Origin: Syngnathus acus
Taxonomy: Eukaryota > Chordata > Actinopteri > Syngnathiformes > Syngnathidae
Direction: 5' to 3'
NCBI RefSeq assembly: GCF_901709675.1
Contig: NC_051101.1
Location: 13,913,416 to 13,977,415 of the forward strand
Length of the DNA stretch: 64,000 bases
How positions within the stretch are numbered: the first letter of the stretch is position 1; each line of letters opens with the position of its first letter. The translations under genes and the position numbers were made by a program. The notes below the pieces were generated by a model, which saw only the letters and a program-made list of their open reading frames with translations, was not told the origin of the DNA and ran no database searches. This document shows positions 1 to 11,300 of the stretch, one piece after another.

Positions 1-551
1 TGTAGGTGGACTCCCGGGAGATGCACACAAATGAGCGCAATGCGAGAATGTGCTCCCGGGATGAGCAAAGTGAAGGCGCTGATTAATGCACAATTAGTCT
101 TGTGTTGTGTCACTTGTAACAGGACGGGCCCACAGAGTTTGTTCAAGCGCTCGGCGCCGTTCCAGCTGGCCCTTCGCTCATCTCGGGGACGTGCGAGCGA
201 GCTTCCCTTGCGTGCCAGCTGGCAGCCCAATACACTCCCGCCGACGCTCACTTCATGACAGGCATCGCCCAAAAAAAAAAAAACTTGAGAAAAACCTGGT
301 GGTCCTTCAATGCTCCTTTTCACCAGCGCCAAAAAGAAAAACACCTTTTCATATGTTCCCCGCCAAGGACGCTCGGGGCAAGTTGGAGAAGTTGATTTCA
401 AATGCTGCCTGAAAACATTTTGACTTCCTCCCGCATTAACGACAACACAGCCCGTGTCCTTCCTATCGACTCCTTCTTTCCGGATTTTCCACCCAAAATG
501 TTTTCGAAATATCGGGCAAGCTAATATTCCAGAAGAGTGTTGCCACTGCCA
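1..551. other. Unique sequence, no gene seen
   Basis: I see no coding exon, RNA gene or recognisable repeat here. The short open frames on the plus strand lack splice-site context and resemble no protein I know. A run of 12 A occurs near 271. The block is mixed in composition and ends where a duplicated repeat unit begins. Confidence 0.4.
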
Positions 552-743
552 AAACCTTAAAGGGGAAGTCAAGTCAACAACGTCCCGGTCCCGCTACAAC
601 TAGCACTTCCACATTTGATTGAACTAAACGACAAAAAAAAATAAAAATTGAAACCTTAAAGGGGAAGTCATGTCAACAATGTACCGGTACGGCTATAGCT
701 AGTACTTCCACATTTGATTGAACTAAATGACAAAAATAAATTG
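552..743 (+). repeat. Tandem pair of CTTAAAGGGGAAGTCA-family repeat units
   Basis: Two units lie head to tail, starting at 552 and 651 (offset 99 bases). Both open with CCTTAAAGGGGAAGTCA and both contain ACTTCCACATTTGATTGAAC followed by an A-rich tail. They differ at scattered positions, so the duplication is not recent. The same opening motif occurs again at 3530. I recognise this opening from dispersed repeats of percomorph fish genomes. The family name and mobilisation mechanism are not evident from the sequence. Confidence 0.8.
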
Positions 744-1640
744 AACAATAATGTCAGACTTCTGCACTATAGCCCCAACTATTGTCAAGGAGGCCTTACT
801 GATTGTGTGATATTCCTCCTTTTTATAAAATGTCTCCTCGTGGTGTAGCATCAAAATATCTTCTCCAATGATTGTTTTATTTGAAGCGCCCACTCTGTCA
901 AATGAAGCCTGATTGCAAGACAGCCCTTCCTTCCCAAATTGGATCAAAGGGCATATTTGAATATGGGCTGTCTCTGCTCTGCCCCTTTTCCCGTTCTCAG
1001 GTGGGCGAGCGGCTGGCTGCTTACTCAGCACAAGAAAGAAAATAAAAGCTACTCCCGTCAGTTGGTTACAAACGCCGGATATTGTCTCCGCATTCAGGTT
1101 GACAGCAACACAAGTTGTCAGTCCCTGGACAAAAAGCAAATGAATATTTCAAGATCATTAGCGATGCCCCCCAGTCAAACATGCAGGAGGTAATTAATTG
1201 ATCCAGCCTGGCGCTCCGCTCCGCAGAGAGATTAGACCGGATGGATGACTTTTTTGTTTATCTCCCGTTTGATTGCTCTGAGCAAATGATTTGCTATTGA
1301 ATGGAAAGAAGCTAGCTGTATATATTTGACCTGCATACAGTGGTAGGGGGATTACAGGGGTCCCCCGAGCTTAGCGCCTCGATCGTATTGTATTTATTTC
1401 ACAAGCTGCCCGTGTTTTGGCAAAGAGGACGCCGGGCCTTGGCCGGCGTCCTCCGTCCGTCATCGAGTGTCGGATGTGAATGAATGGAGTGTCACCGCGG
1501 TGCTAATTGTCGGCGGGCGCTGTTTCATTTATTGCCGGCGAGCATGCCAAGAGGGAATGCTGGGTCATTTTTTCATTTTATTTACGTTTTGCCAGATGAT
1601 AAAAAAAAAAAAAATCTAATAAAAAAACATCTAAAATAAT
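744..1640. other. Non-coding block, possible conserved element at 1190-1340
   Basis: No gene is visible. The part from about 1190 to 1340 is free of simple repeats and combines GAGATTAGA, TTGTTTATC (forkhead-like) and GCTATTGAATGG-type words. Such a mix is common in vertebrate enhancers. This is a compositional impression, not evidence of conservation. Poly-A runs occur at about 1600-1613. Confidence 0.25.
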
Positions 1641-2469
1641 CCAAATAAATCTTTGACGTCATTCCACTTTCCAAACAACCACAGTGGATGTCGGACCTCA
1701 ACACAAGTCCCTGAGAAGCGGCATCTATCTTCATTTGGGCTGTCTTCAATAATGAAGCCGATACATTTATTTATCTATCAGGTTGAGGCCCAGGTGAGTT
1801 GCGCTCCTCTCGGGACCGACGCTCAGAGGACCGAGCGGAAGATACAGCTTCCTTTTCATACTGCACGCATCAGTGTTTGGAGCCTCGGGCACAACACGGC
1901 CAAAAAAACAAAGGAGGAAATAAAAACATAGATTTGGCCTTTATCCACTTTACCTGCAATATATCCCGCATCAGCATTTTTCTGATGTGATAATGTGCTC
2001 TAATTTCGAATTGCCGGTAATGGTGCGTCGGATATTTAGCGCCAAAGAGGAGAGCGGCTCCTGAAACTGACAGCAGCTTCCAACGTGTGCAATGCGGATC
2101 ACGCTGTGATGAAAGACTGCTTTCATCTTCATCACATATCAAAAACTATTTAATGCACAAACACATCTTGCTAGGTTTTGGAGAAGAGATTTGGGTCAAA
2201 AGATGTTACTCATCGCCTACGTGTTTGTTTGTTTGTATACCCCCTTGTGTTTGAGGTGATCATATGCGTGTCTGAGATGGTTTCGTCAAAATTCAACAAT
2301 TGTAGCACACTTAACACACCGTTTTCGGTCTTGCTGAAATTAGACAATTGTGACGCAAGGTTATGATGCAGGGCTCGAGAATAACTTTTTTCCTTTTTCT
2401 TGGTCACCGAATTGTTGACAAAATATGACCACTTTGGTTTTTTGACTTTTCATAATAATTCATTCATTC
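1641..2469. other. Unrecognised non-coding sequence
   Basis: I find no exon with paired splice sites, no RNA gene and no repeat family that I recognise. The longest minus-strand open frame here (ending near 2142) has no protein-like features. Confidence 0.35.
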
Positions 2470-2508
2470 ATTATAATTTAATGAATTATAAATGTATTAA
2501 ATTATAAT
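2470..2508. repeat. Perfect 13-bp AT inverted repeat
   Basis: ATTATAATTTAAT at 2470-2482 is the exact reverse complement of ATTAAATTATAAT at 2496-2508, separated by 13 bases. The arms contain only A and T. It may be a relic of an AT-rich transposon end or a chance palindrome in an AT-rich stretch. It is not a terminator in any functional sense that can be inferred here. Confidence 0.75.
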
Positions 2509-3529
2509 TTAATTAATTATCGGTGAAATATTATTATTAATATTGAAAAATAACATACATTTGGCCTTGTTTTACTTGCAAGAATATAACAAATAAAATG
2601 ATCTTAATTTAATTATTTCCCAGGCTTAGTTTAGCACGTAGATTACGCCTAGCATCGTCTATCTTTTGATAATTACAGATATTCAATACCACTTTTTTTC
2701 ACTCTGAGTACTCAGCGATATCGAGTAGTGATACCTCTACTACTTTTCATGGGGGGGGGGGGGGTGAAAGCCGAGCGAAGGTGGGTGAAGGAGGCGCACG
2801 CCGAGGGAGGAAGCGTCGGGTGAAGAATGAAAGCGATAAAGCGGCGGGCGAAGAAGAGGGAAAGAGTACGGGGCTTGATATGATTTCAATGGAATGTTTG
2901 TTGACAGGACTCCGTGGCCCCGGGGCCTCGGGATAAATGATTGAACACCGCGCCTGTCAAAGCCCCAACGTGGGTTTCTGTGGGCCCGTCTTTCTCTCCC
3001 GCTCCCTTTCGCTAGAGGGAAGGTAACGGGCCCGCTAATTGACACAGAATTAAGCATGAAATGCAATGCGAGCCAGCCAGCGCTGCCGCCTTCTCCCTTG
3101 GATGGCCTCCCTCCCTCCCTCCCTCCCCGCCAAAATGGGGGAGAGAGCCAATTGAACACATATTGAGTTGACATCAGACACGTGCAAACAGACAAGCGTG
3201 AACGCAGCTTCACACACAAACAAGAGGATCAACATGCTGGCGGATGGATGCATGGGCCACTCTTCACTTACACCACATCAGGCGTTTAGCCATTTTTTCA
3301 ACACCTACGCACATGCAAAAAAAAAAAACCCTATGGGGGAACAATCTTCACACAAAGTCATCCTCTTACAAATTCCAGTGAAGATGGGATATTGTGTCAA
3401 ATGTAACCACAGTATAATCATTTGGAAATCATTTTCAAGTTATATCAGTTGATTTCAAGGACAATCTTTAAAACTGATCAACTTGGAAATGGATGTGCTT
3501 TTATCCGTCTTTGACCACTTGGATGCAAT
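2509..3529. other. Non-coding, with poly-G and CCCT tracts
   Basis: A run of about 15 G lies at 2750-2764 and a (CCCT)n pyrimidine tract at about 3108-3127. No coding exon is supported. The minus-strand frame reading through the tract (2740-3219) is proline- and serine-rich because of it and is not a gene. Confidence 0.4.
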
Positions 3530-3751
3530 CTTAAAGGGGAAGTCAACTCCAAAATGTTCTTGACAGTAGTTTGTTGGATGTGCCCCCACTAGCCTAAACT
3601 TAGCATTCGGAGTCATGTTGCTTTTGCTAAGCAGCAAACTGGAGCCGTTTGTATCCATCTCAAGGGGAGCCATTTTGGCGCTTGCCGTCCAAATGACATC
3701 ACAGGTCTTGGCTCACAACCAATCATGGCTCAGCTTTAAAAAAAAATAAAA
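3530..3751 (+). repeat. Longer copy of CTTAAAGGGGAAGTCA-family repeat
   Basis: This copy opens with CTTAAAGGGGAAGTCAACTC and continues for about 220 bases. It includes internal landmarks that I recognise from percomorph repeats: GCCATTTTGG, ATGACATCACAG and ACAACCAATCATGGCTCAGC, followed by an A-rich end. It shares its opening with the tandem pair at 552-743, so those shorter units are truncated or diverged relatives. No open frame is maintained. It is probably a non-autonomous element, but its class cannot be decided here. Confidence 0.75.
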
Positions 3752-6360
3752 ATTTGCAAATTGACCCAAGTTGCAGATCACTTCATTTCAAACAATATGA
3801 TGTTCGGGCATGAAGAAGTGTCGCAGCTTGAGGAAGTGGAGCGACTTTCAGTGTGAACTAGAAACGAGAGTCTGCCGGGTCAAAGGTCGGACTCCAACCT
3901 GCTGACTTGCAACCAATCAGCGGCAGCGGGCTGGGGGGGAAGGGAGGGGGCGAGCAAGGGAAGGAAGGCGGATCCCCAGGGTCAATTATCTGCGGAAAAG
4001 GAGGTTCTGCATCTCATTTGCAAGGAGCGGCCAAAAGGTGCACCTGAGCTCGGCGACCGCTGCACGCACGCACGCACGCACGCACACACACATGTTGAGG
4101 CAATTAACGCTGCCTGCGCACACCTTGACGCAAGTGACAGTAGCCGGGCGGGCGGGAGAGGGCGGGGCCAGGCGGCTGAATGAGGAAAAAGCCTCCTGCC
4201 TTCCCACTGAGACTAATTTCACGTAAGGGGGCTTTGCCGTACACTTGAAGGGCTTTGGGTTCAAGCCCGTGCGGCGATGTGGCGCGCAGTCACTCGCCTG
4301 GAGATGCTTTTCATTCATTTTGTGCATTAAATAAGACTCTCAAATGTTTTGAAAATATTCAATTCAAAAATCTGATCTCGTATTACATTTGTAAGTTTCC
4401 AATTTCAATACTTAAAGATGCTACTTTCCAAGCTCAATGTTGGCCCCTAGTGGTTGTTTCTGCTTCCCGAAACAATCCCCCCACGTCGCTACAATTTGCG
4501 CTTCTTGAACAATTTTTCTTATCAGCGTAGCGCCAGAAATTGTGAACTCGGGCCCTGGGGTGACGCTTGCAGGTAAAACGGCAATTGTCCACCATGGAAA
4601 TTGTACACAAGATGTCAATTCAGGTGATATTAGATGCAATTTTCTTATCTGGTAAATGGAGCCCGATGGCTGCCCATGTGATGATTCCCGAGCAAATGAA
4701 TCAAAGCAAGATTCAGAGACAACCAGACTTACTAAAAATTCAAACAAACTCTTAAACATCAAGCAATTCCGTCAATAAAAGCAGATTTTAAAATTCAGTA
4801 AAGGCCGATCATGTGATTTGGGGAATAAAATATCTCAGGTGCTAAATCAATGTCGATGACGGAGAACACAAGAAACCCTCAGGCTTTTCTTTTCCGCCTT
4901 CATGTGGACATCTTTCAAGACAAAAGGCTGACTGAATTGTTGGAAGCAGTCACTTTGAATATTTAGCAATATTGCTCCGGGGCTCCCCCTAGAGGTAAGA
5001 AGTGTAATTTATATAAAAAAAAAAAAATTAAAAAAAAGGAAGACATGATTATGGAACAAAGCGAGTTTGCTTAGTGGTGTGAGTAGAGGACACCCCCAAA
5101 ATTAAGAAGGGCAAGTGTTAAGTCGAAGGCGCTTGAGGATGCGAGATTTGGAATTTGATGCAACGATACGGGAAAATTCTGTCAATAAAAAAAGTCATGC
5201 TTTCTCCCACAAAAATTTCATGTGAAGCGCAAAGGTTGTACAATTCAGTCATTTTGATAGTTATCTAAAAAAATTCAAGTTCAAAGGTTGTACAATTTGG
5301 TTTTGTATGAAAAATCATGGATTTTTTTTGTCGGAAATACAAAAATTCATTACGAACTGCACTTCAAACATTGTAACTAACTAATTGGTTAAAAAGAAAT
5401 CCGATATTTTTTATCTTGGAATTTTTTTTTCAGTCATCTTCTTATCATGTAGCAATAATAAAAAAAAGTCTGTGTGCGTGCGTGTGTGGGTACACACATC
5501 AGCACATCAGTGCATTAGCATGTAATCAAGTCGCGACCTTGCCGATGACCTCATTGCCACGGGGCATTTTGCAGCTAGCAAGGCTAACACGGGGCTAATG
5601 AGTGCCATTCATTGCGTCTGGCTGCACGGGAGACACAAAAATGACACGCAAAAATGGCACGCACGCATGCACGCACACACACACATTTAATGGATCTGTC
5701 CTTCCGATCAGCGCGCTTTGGCGCCCCGAAGCCCCAGAACGCAAGCCATCGTGTCCCTCAGTGGGCAGCCTCTTTCCTTTTTCCCCGAACCGTCCTAAGT
5801 CATCCGAGGAGATGGAAATAGACGCCTTTCCACGCTCATTCGCGGCCGGCCGGCCAAGTCAACTTGTGGTTGCGTGCACACGCAAACACACAACGTACCA
5901 CAACTTTCTCCCGCTGAGGCACTGCTCGCGGTTGTCGCCACCGAGGGGGAAAAGAACTAGTGAGAGAAGCGGAATGTGTATGTGTGTGTGCGTGTGTAGT
6001 TCCAGAACATACACACACACTGTACACACTTAGAGCAAAGCTGGCTGGCTTTTGACAGAGGCAGAATTATTACGGCGAGGTGAATATTACACCCTTGGGA
6101 CTTCATTTACCTCCAGCATATTCACTGAGTTTCTCCGTGTTTTACTGCGCCTCATAATCCCAACCACACACACACGCGTACACTCACACACTTGCACACT
6201 ATTTCTTATGTCGGCGTGTGTTGTCGGGGGTCATTATTGGGATCATTATGGGATGTGGATAGTGTTCAGATCACCCCCCCCGACCGACTCTGCCCCCAAA
6301 GGCAACTCCAAGCCTCCCTCTGTTTTGGTGGCTGCCCACCCACCCAGAGTCCTTTTTTTC
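3752..6360. other. Non-coding sequence with simple repeats
   Basis: This stretch contains no supported gene. It holds (GCAC)n at 4062-4092, a GCAC/CA tract near 5660-5685 and several A-rich patches. A 16-base word, CAAAGGTTGTACAATT, occurs at about 5230 and again at about 5282. A B-box-like word (GGGTTCAAGCCC, near 4257) has no upstream tRNA A-box. A partial CTCF-like core, CCACTAGGGGCCA on the minus strand near 4442-4454, departs from consensus at one key G. Confidence 0.4.
4062..4092. repeat. (GCAC)n/(CA)n microsatellite
   Basis: About five GCAC units run into a short CA tract. It is an alternating purine-pyrimidine sequence. Similar GTGC/GCAC arrays recur at 15.5, 31.2, 35.0 and 36.3 kb. 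Confidence 0.9.
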
Positions 6361-6800
6361 TAAATTCGACCCCCGAAGCCAGTTTAACTTATCAACGTGA
6401 AATTTGGGAGGCGTGTCTAACACGAGTCGACCCACAAAAAAAGTTTCAAGGGGTTATGCCTGAAAAGATACGGAAAGTCTGACCGATGAGGGGTTTGTTT
6501 GTGACTCTTTCGGCTCTTTTCGGGTTTGCAAGCATCTGAGAGATGTTGTCAGAATTTTGACCAATTTGATCAAATTAAAAAAAAAATTAACATTTTTGCA
6601 TGCGGGCAAAGCTGGGTGACTTGCCACAAAACAAAAATGTCTCGTAATTCAGCACCAAAACCTCAATCAGGTTCACTTCATGCAAAATTTGGGAGGCATG
6701 TCCATTATGAGTAGACCCGCAAAAAAAAACGACATTTTGACCTTCAACATCAAACTTGGTCAAGAGTTTGTCTGACTGCAACCAAATTTGGAGTCATTAC
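6361..6800 (+). repeat. Degenerate dispersed repeat, two diverged modules
   Basis: Two similar modules follow one another. The first carries GTGAAATTTGGGAGGCGTGT, then CACGAGTCGACCCACAAAAA near 6400-6440. The second carries CAAAATTTGGGAGGCATGTC, then GAGTAGACCCGCAAAAA near 6683-6725. Modules with this AAATTTGG(T/G)AGGC(A/G)TGT word followed by GACCCACAAAAA are common in teleost genomes. Related diverged pieces appear at about 16.4 and 34.6 kb. No frame survives, and the origin is unknown to me. Confidence 0.6.
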
Positions 6801-7119
6801 ACGAGAGTATGCGCGATGATTGCAGAGATTTTGAATTTTCTTCATTGCGCCTGGGTGGAAAGGTTTGTGGAAAACATTTAGTGACTCACCATTGACTTGG
6901 GTCAAATCTTGACCAAACGTCACATGTGCGCTGCAGGTTATTATTCACGATTATTAAATTGATATGAAGCAAGCCCAGGTCACTAGTGGATCTCTTTGTT
7001 GTGCTGTTTTTTGGTTTTTTTCCTCGAGCTCTTTGTATTAACGCATCATTAAAAATTGAGTCAAGTAGGCAGGTCAGGAGACGTTGCATATGTTTGGAAG
7101 CCTTATTATTATTAAATAA
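6801..7119. other. Unrecognised non-coding sequence
   Basis: No gene or RNA is seen. A minus-strand open frame at 6886-7089 shows no splice context or protein similarity that I can recognise. The sequence may be the eroded continuation of the repeat to its left. Confidence 0.3.
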
Positions 7120-7460
7120 TCATGTTTGTCTCCTGGATAGGGAGTGACTCATGCCACTATATCAGTAATTAGATCAATTATTGATGGGTCGGCGTGGGCG
7201 CGGGTGAGAGGATGTTGCGCCGGTGGAAATGGAATTGCCAAAGCCAATTATCGTCTTTTTCTCCAAGAGTGGCCCCACTTGGGTTGTCACTTCAAGACGG
7301 CCAAATGGTGCCACTAATAAAACCGCGACGAGCACTTAAGCGTCTTAATTAATGGTCCGCTGATTAATATTTTAATTGTCGAGGATTAAATACCACAGGC
7401 GCTCGCTGGGAAGGAAGCGTGCCAGGTTTCACACTTGAGCCGCTCTTAATGATCAATCCT
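7120..7460. promoter_or_regulatory. Possible conserved non-coding (enhancer-like) element
   Basis: This repeat-free block is dense in homeodomain-type cores: CAGTAATTAGATCAATTATTGA, AAAGCCAATTATCG, GTCTTAATTAATGG, GCTGATTAATATTTTAATTG and GGATTAAATACC. Clustering of TAAT/ATTA and TGATTAAT words in otherwise mixed-composition DNA is typical of developmental enhancers. The call rests on motif density only. Conservation and activity are not shown, and no target gene is identifiable within the window. Confidence 0.4.
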
Positions 7461-7544
7461 CAAGTACGTCATTTGAGGAGCTTGCTATCTAAAATAAACA
7501 ATCACAATAAATGCAATGTTTTGCTTTTTTTCTGGACCAAATTT

Positions 7545-7600
7545 CTGAGTAGGGCTTCAGCTAGCAGATATTTTTTTGGGGATATCCTGTCCTAAGTAAT
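7545..7600 (+). repeat. Possible hAT-like end fragment
   Basis: TAGGGCTTCAGCTAGCAGATATTTTT resembles the start AGGGCTGCAACTAACGATTATTTT of hAT-like elements that are widespread in vertebrates, with several mismatches. No second terminus or transposase frame is visible. This is a weak call and chance similarity is possible. Confidence 0.3.
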
Positions 7601-7624
7601 CTGACGGCTCTCGCCGATCTTCAT

Positions 7625-7715
7625 TGGGCACTAGCTTAGCGGCTAGCTGCCCGCCGCTAACGCTGTTTAGCCGCTAATGCTGCAACCGCCGCTAAACGCT
7701 GGCAACGGAGACCGT
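7625..7715. repeat. CCGCTAA-rich short-repeat patch
   Basis: The words GCGGCTAGC, GCCGCTAACGCT, AGCCGCTAATGCT and GCCGCTAAACGCT follow each other irregularly. Similar CCGCTAAC/GTTAGCGG clusters occur at about 34140, 37860-37890 and 59700-59730. This looks like a degenerate short tandem or slippage product with no coding sense. Confidence 0.5.
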
Positions 7716-8459
7716 CAGCGGAATTATATATTAATTTTAGCCTTCTCAATTAGCGATATTGATTTCAGGATGACGACCTATTGATCTCGATGGCAACAAA
7801 ATTGTGACGGCAATAAAAACGGCCAGTCGAGAAGTCAAGACGGCTGTTATGTTGTGAATAACCTCAAAATAAAAGTACCAGGGGCATTGATGTGCAGATA
7901 TTTTTTTTTTACCTTCTAGAAATGTGCTTTATAGACGCAACCAGTTGAGATCAAGAATATTGGTCATTGGTTGATCATTATTTCTCCCACTCTAGTAAGG
8001 TGCCTCTTTCAAATCGCCTATGGACTATTCATCCACTAGGACAACAACACGGGTTGCAAAAGTCGCCACCAGACTCGACGCTGGAGGCTTTCGCACGCGC
8101 CACTATGCGAGCACGTACGCTCGAGTTTTGTGATAAAAAGCAACTGCGCTTGCTTCATCCCCCAATCCCCATCAACCCCCTCTCTCGCTCTCTCGCTCAC
8201 TCTCAGGAGGCCGCAGCGCGTTCCAACGTCGACATGAATAAAACAAGTTATTCTTTTCTAGATAAACACCCTCTGCGTGCCAGCAAACAAGAGGGGAGCT
8301 TTGGTTTTCCTCCAGCAATTGCGTTGAAGACAGAGGGGGGGGGCGAGCGAGCGAGCAAAGTCCCTCGACGCTCGCCGGGGCCTCCCCGTGCGCCGGTCCT
8401 GCGCGGAACAAAGTGTCTTCTTTGCCCGAGGTGGCGGATGGAAGTTCTAAGCACAAACA
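7716..8459. other. Unrecognised non-coding sequence
   Basis: I see no gene. The 167-codon plus-strand frame (7967-8470) overlaps equally long frames on the other strand and runs through a GAGCGAGCGAGC patch. I regard it as chance. A CTCTCGCTCTCTCGCTCACTCTC pyrimidine tract lies at about 8182-8204. Confidence 0.35.
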
Positions 8460-8700
8460 AAAGCTGCTAAATACCTGAGCAGGCCTCGCAAAAGTGTATT
8501 ATTCATTCGCTTTGTCAATTCCTTATGTACATGATAATAATCATCCAATTCCCTGCTGAGGCTGGGGTTTGTTCATTAGAATGGCCACTCTGGATACTAA
8601 GTGAATCATTAGGGAGGCATCACCGCGTTTGACAAAGGTGCACATTAGCCGACGCTAAAGGTTAAGCGTGCTAAAAACCAGAGAGTAAATGTGGCGAACA
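8460..8700. promoter_or_regulatory. Possible conserved non-coding element
   Basis: This simple-repeat-free block contains TATTATTCATTCGCTTTGTC, GATAATAATCATCCAATTCC, GTTCATTAGAATGG and GTGAATCATTAGG. The mix of SOX-like (CTTTGT), homeodomain (ATTA) and CCAAT-type words resembles vertebrate enhancers. It is inferred from motif content alone. Confidence 0.35.
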
Positions 8701-9170
8701 AATTGAGAAATTAGCAATAGGCGAGTGGAGGAGGTCTCCGAGGAGCCGGCGCTGAGGCGAGAGCCATTATGGGATGTGGCACCAGGCAGCTGGGTGGCTA
8801 ATTAGCATGTCTTTAGCTTACGCGGGCCCATGTGTACGACTCCGAGCGTCCACTTGGCTGCATTATAAGAGAGTTTGATACCATCGAGGCATCCTTGGGG
8901 ACGGACGGGGTGACCCGATGGAGAAGAATCAGGGAGCCCAGATGTGTGTGTTGACATAGTGGATGTGTGTGAGTAAAACAGCTGGCGGCCACCATCTGCT
9001 GCTGCTCCACATCTGCAGCTTGACGCTGCATGCGCGCGCATCTGTCTGCTTACATGTGTTACGCGTCGGCCGGCGTTTAGTTACGACAATTGGAGCTAGA
9101 AAACTTGTGAATGAGACCTTGCAGCCCATTTCTTCATGGAAAATGCTTTGACGCCATGCAACAGGATTTT
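8701..9170. other. Unrecognised non-coding sequence
   Basis: No exon, RNA gene or repeat family is identified. Overlapping open frames on both strands between 8802 and 9151 cancel one another as coding evidence. Confidence 0.35.
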
Positions 9171-9219
9171 TTTTGAACTAAATATACAATATTTGGAACA
9201 TGAAGTATGTGGAGTATGT

Positions 9220-9395
9220 GTTAAGTTTCAAGAAATAAACAAACATATAAATAAACATATATAGTAAATAACAATAAATACAAAATAAATAAATAAATAG
9301 ATAAATAAATAAACAAACATAAATAAATAAACATATAATAAATCGTAAATAACTAGGTAAATACAAAATAAATACAAAATAAAAAGATAAATAGA
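9220..9395. repeat. AT-rich AAATAAATA / AAACATAT simple repeat
   Basis: AAATA and AACATA words are repeated irregularly for about 170 bases. The apparent minus-strand frame over it encodes repeated Tyr, Leu, Ile and Phe and is a composition artefact. Confidence 0.85.
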
Positions 9396-9477
9396 TAATG
9401 GTTGGTACTGTGTAACTGCTCACCCCTCTCCTCTCTGCTAAGCTGAGAACGAGGGGAAAAAAATGTCTGGCCTCTCA

Positions 9478-9660
9478 TCATTAACCTCCTTGGCAATTCT
9501 AAACTGTCCAGAGGTGAGAACGTGAGAGTGAATACCTGTCTATGTGCGATTATCGGGCTACCAGTCCGGGCTGTACCCCGAGTCGGCCCCGGTTCACCGG
9601 CGAGCCTAATGAGGACAAGCGCCATAGAAAATGGATGGATGGATGGATGGATGGACGGAC
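9478..9660 (+). mobile_element. 3' end of a fish non-LTR retrotransposon or SINE
   Basis: The sequence goes through landmarks of a very common teleost repeat in order: GGCAATTCTAAACTGTCCAG, GTGAGAACGTGAGAGTGAAT, CCAGTCCGGGCTGTACCCCG, and a 3' end reading GAGGACAAGCGCCATAGAAA followed by five to six ATGG units (9631-9653). In other fish this tail terminates short interspersed copies with (ATGG)n at the 3' end. This copy is 5'-truncated and diverged, so it is inactive. I do not assign the exact family (SINE versus CR1/L2-like LINE tail). Confidence 0.8.
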
Positions 9661-10910
9661 AGAAATCTAATCCGGTGGCTGTTCGCTTCAGAAAAAGCAA
9701 CATGATGGACTGTCAGGGGTACGTCAGTTTCGGACTCCAGAAAATGAGTGCTAGGCACAGTGGGAGGTCTGGAAAAGAGCTTGCTAAAAATCAACCCAAA
9801 ACAAGCCACACGAGACGCACGCTGTTAATTAGCCAGCCCATATTACAAGATGAATCAAAGATGGAGGAGGAAAGATCCAGGAGGGAGGGTGTTGATTTGA
9901 CGAGGGCCCGGGGGTAGCCTACGGGGCAAAAGGGGGCGGCTGGGGATGACGGACGGGCCAACCGGCGCTGCTTCTTCTCATCAATAGTTAAGAAGAGAAC
10001 CAAAACAGGCTTTGGGCTGCTTCATCACGTATGCGTTTTGATTCGGCGACTACAAACCGAGGCTCGCGTCGTGGCGGGAGAGCATGATGAAAAATGACGC
10101 CTCTTTACCTCCCCAAATCTCCAAATCCAGGAGTGAGTAATTGCGAGCGGCGGCGAGAAGCGCTCTCCGAGGAGAAGCCGAGGGCCGTTTGCCAGCCAAA
10201 GTCCAACTACGGCTCTCTATGTATTATCATGATTATTGTTGTTATTTTTGTATTTATTTTTTTACCCCTTTTCTCCCCGTTTTGACGACGGCAGGATTTT
10301 TTCCTTCCTTCCTTCTCCTCCTCCCTGACATAAAAGTAAACAATGTTGCCTGCAGGCACAATTTTCCTCAGCAACACAATAAAATGTGCAGTGAATTTAT
10401 GATGGTCATCCATTAGCTCTTACCAAGGAAACATCACCCGTATCTGTCGTCCATCATTATAATAGAGGGTTAATGCACCAAATTTACATAAAAAAGTCAT
10501 ATTGTCTGCATGAATTATTTACACCCTCAGCTGTTTTTTCCAATTCTGTTTTTTTCCCCGCCTCTCATTTGTGGCGAGGGAAGAAGAAGAGGAAGATGAG
10601 GAGCTTTGGTCCAGATTCCGGCGAGAGAAAATCTCATCCATTTTTTTTCATGAAAGCGACTTGGCAACATCTTTCTCAATGTGGGACATTCAGGTGTTGA
10701 CATTCGGCAGGCTACCTCCAGGAGGAAGCAACTATTTTGCACCCCCCCAACTCTCTGCCGCGGCTATAAATAGTATCCTTTGGCTATAAAAATCCTACCT
10801 CGGTATAATGTTGCTTCCTCAACATCAAGGAAAACAACTAAAGAAAGATAAATCTGCTGAATAACTTTATTAACACTCTTTATGTACTGCACCCAATCTG
10901 TGACGCTGCC
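9661..10910. other. Unrecognised non-coding sequence
   Basis: No gene is supported. Several overlapping frames on both strands (9522-9917 plus, 9606-9809 minus, 10141-10416 plus) lack splice context. A polypyrimidine patch lies at about 10300-10325. Confidence 0.35.
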
Positions 10911-10928
10911 ACTACTGCCACCTACTGG
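10911..10928 (-). promoter_or_regulatory. CTCF-like motif
   Basis: On the minus strand this reads CCAGTAGGTGGCAGTAGT. It matches the vertebrate CTCF core CCASYAGRKGGCRS at all 14 core positions. CTCF is the zinc-finger insulator and loop-anchor protein. The base match is seen directly. Occupancy is not shown, and similar words can be spread by repeats. Confidence 0.55.
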
Positions 10929-11074
10929 AGATGATGAGCAATTACAAAAAGGGCCATTTTTGTTCCTTAGTGTATCTTTCAGACTACAAGGCGTACTTAA
11001 AATTGGTTTGATTGAAAGTTTGATTTCAGTTTTGCCATCCATGTATTTAAAAATCATTCTCAACTTTGTAAAGT

Positions 11075-11300
11075 TAAAATGCCGTGATGGATTAGTCGGC
11101 GGCCATGCGCAGAGTCATGGCTGTCAGTGCCAGTCATGCAATGGTGTAAGTGAATTATCTCGATATCACGCCGCTTGTAATGAAGCCTTGCGCAGCACTA
11201 ACAGTTGCCTCTCACACCCCCGAGGGAACGGATTGGCAATTGAGCAATTATGACGAGCTCAATTACTGTCATCATATTATGATAGCTAATCCAAGTGCAT
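11075..11300. promoter_or_regulatory. Possible conserved non-coding element
   Basis: The block contains GATGGATTAGTCGG, GAATTATCTCGATATCACG, GGCAATTGAGCAATTATGACG, CTCAATTACTGTCATC and ATTATGATAGCTAATCC, with no simple repeats. The spacing of ATTA/TAAT and CAATTA words is enhancer-like. Conservation is untested. Confidence 0.4.

Noticed and set aside
4250-4275. tRNA-like B-box (GGGTTCAAGCCC)
   Set aside because: No A-box or cloverleaf-forming sequence at the right distance upstream.
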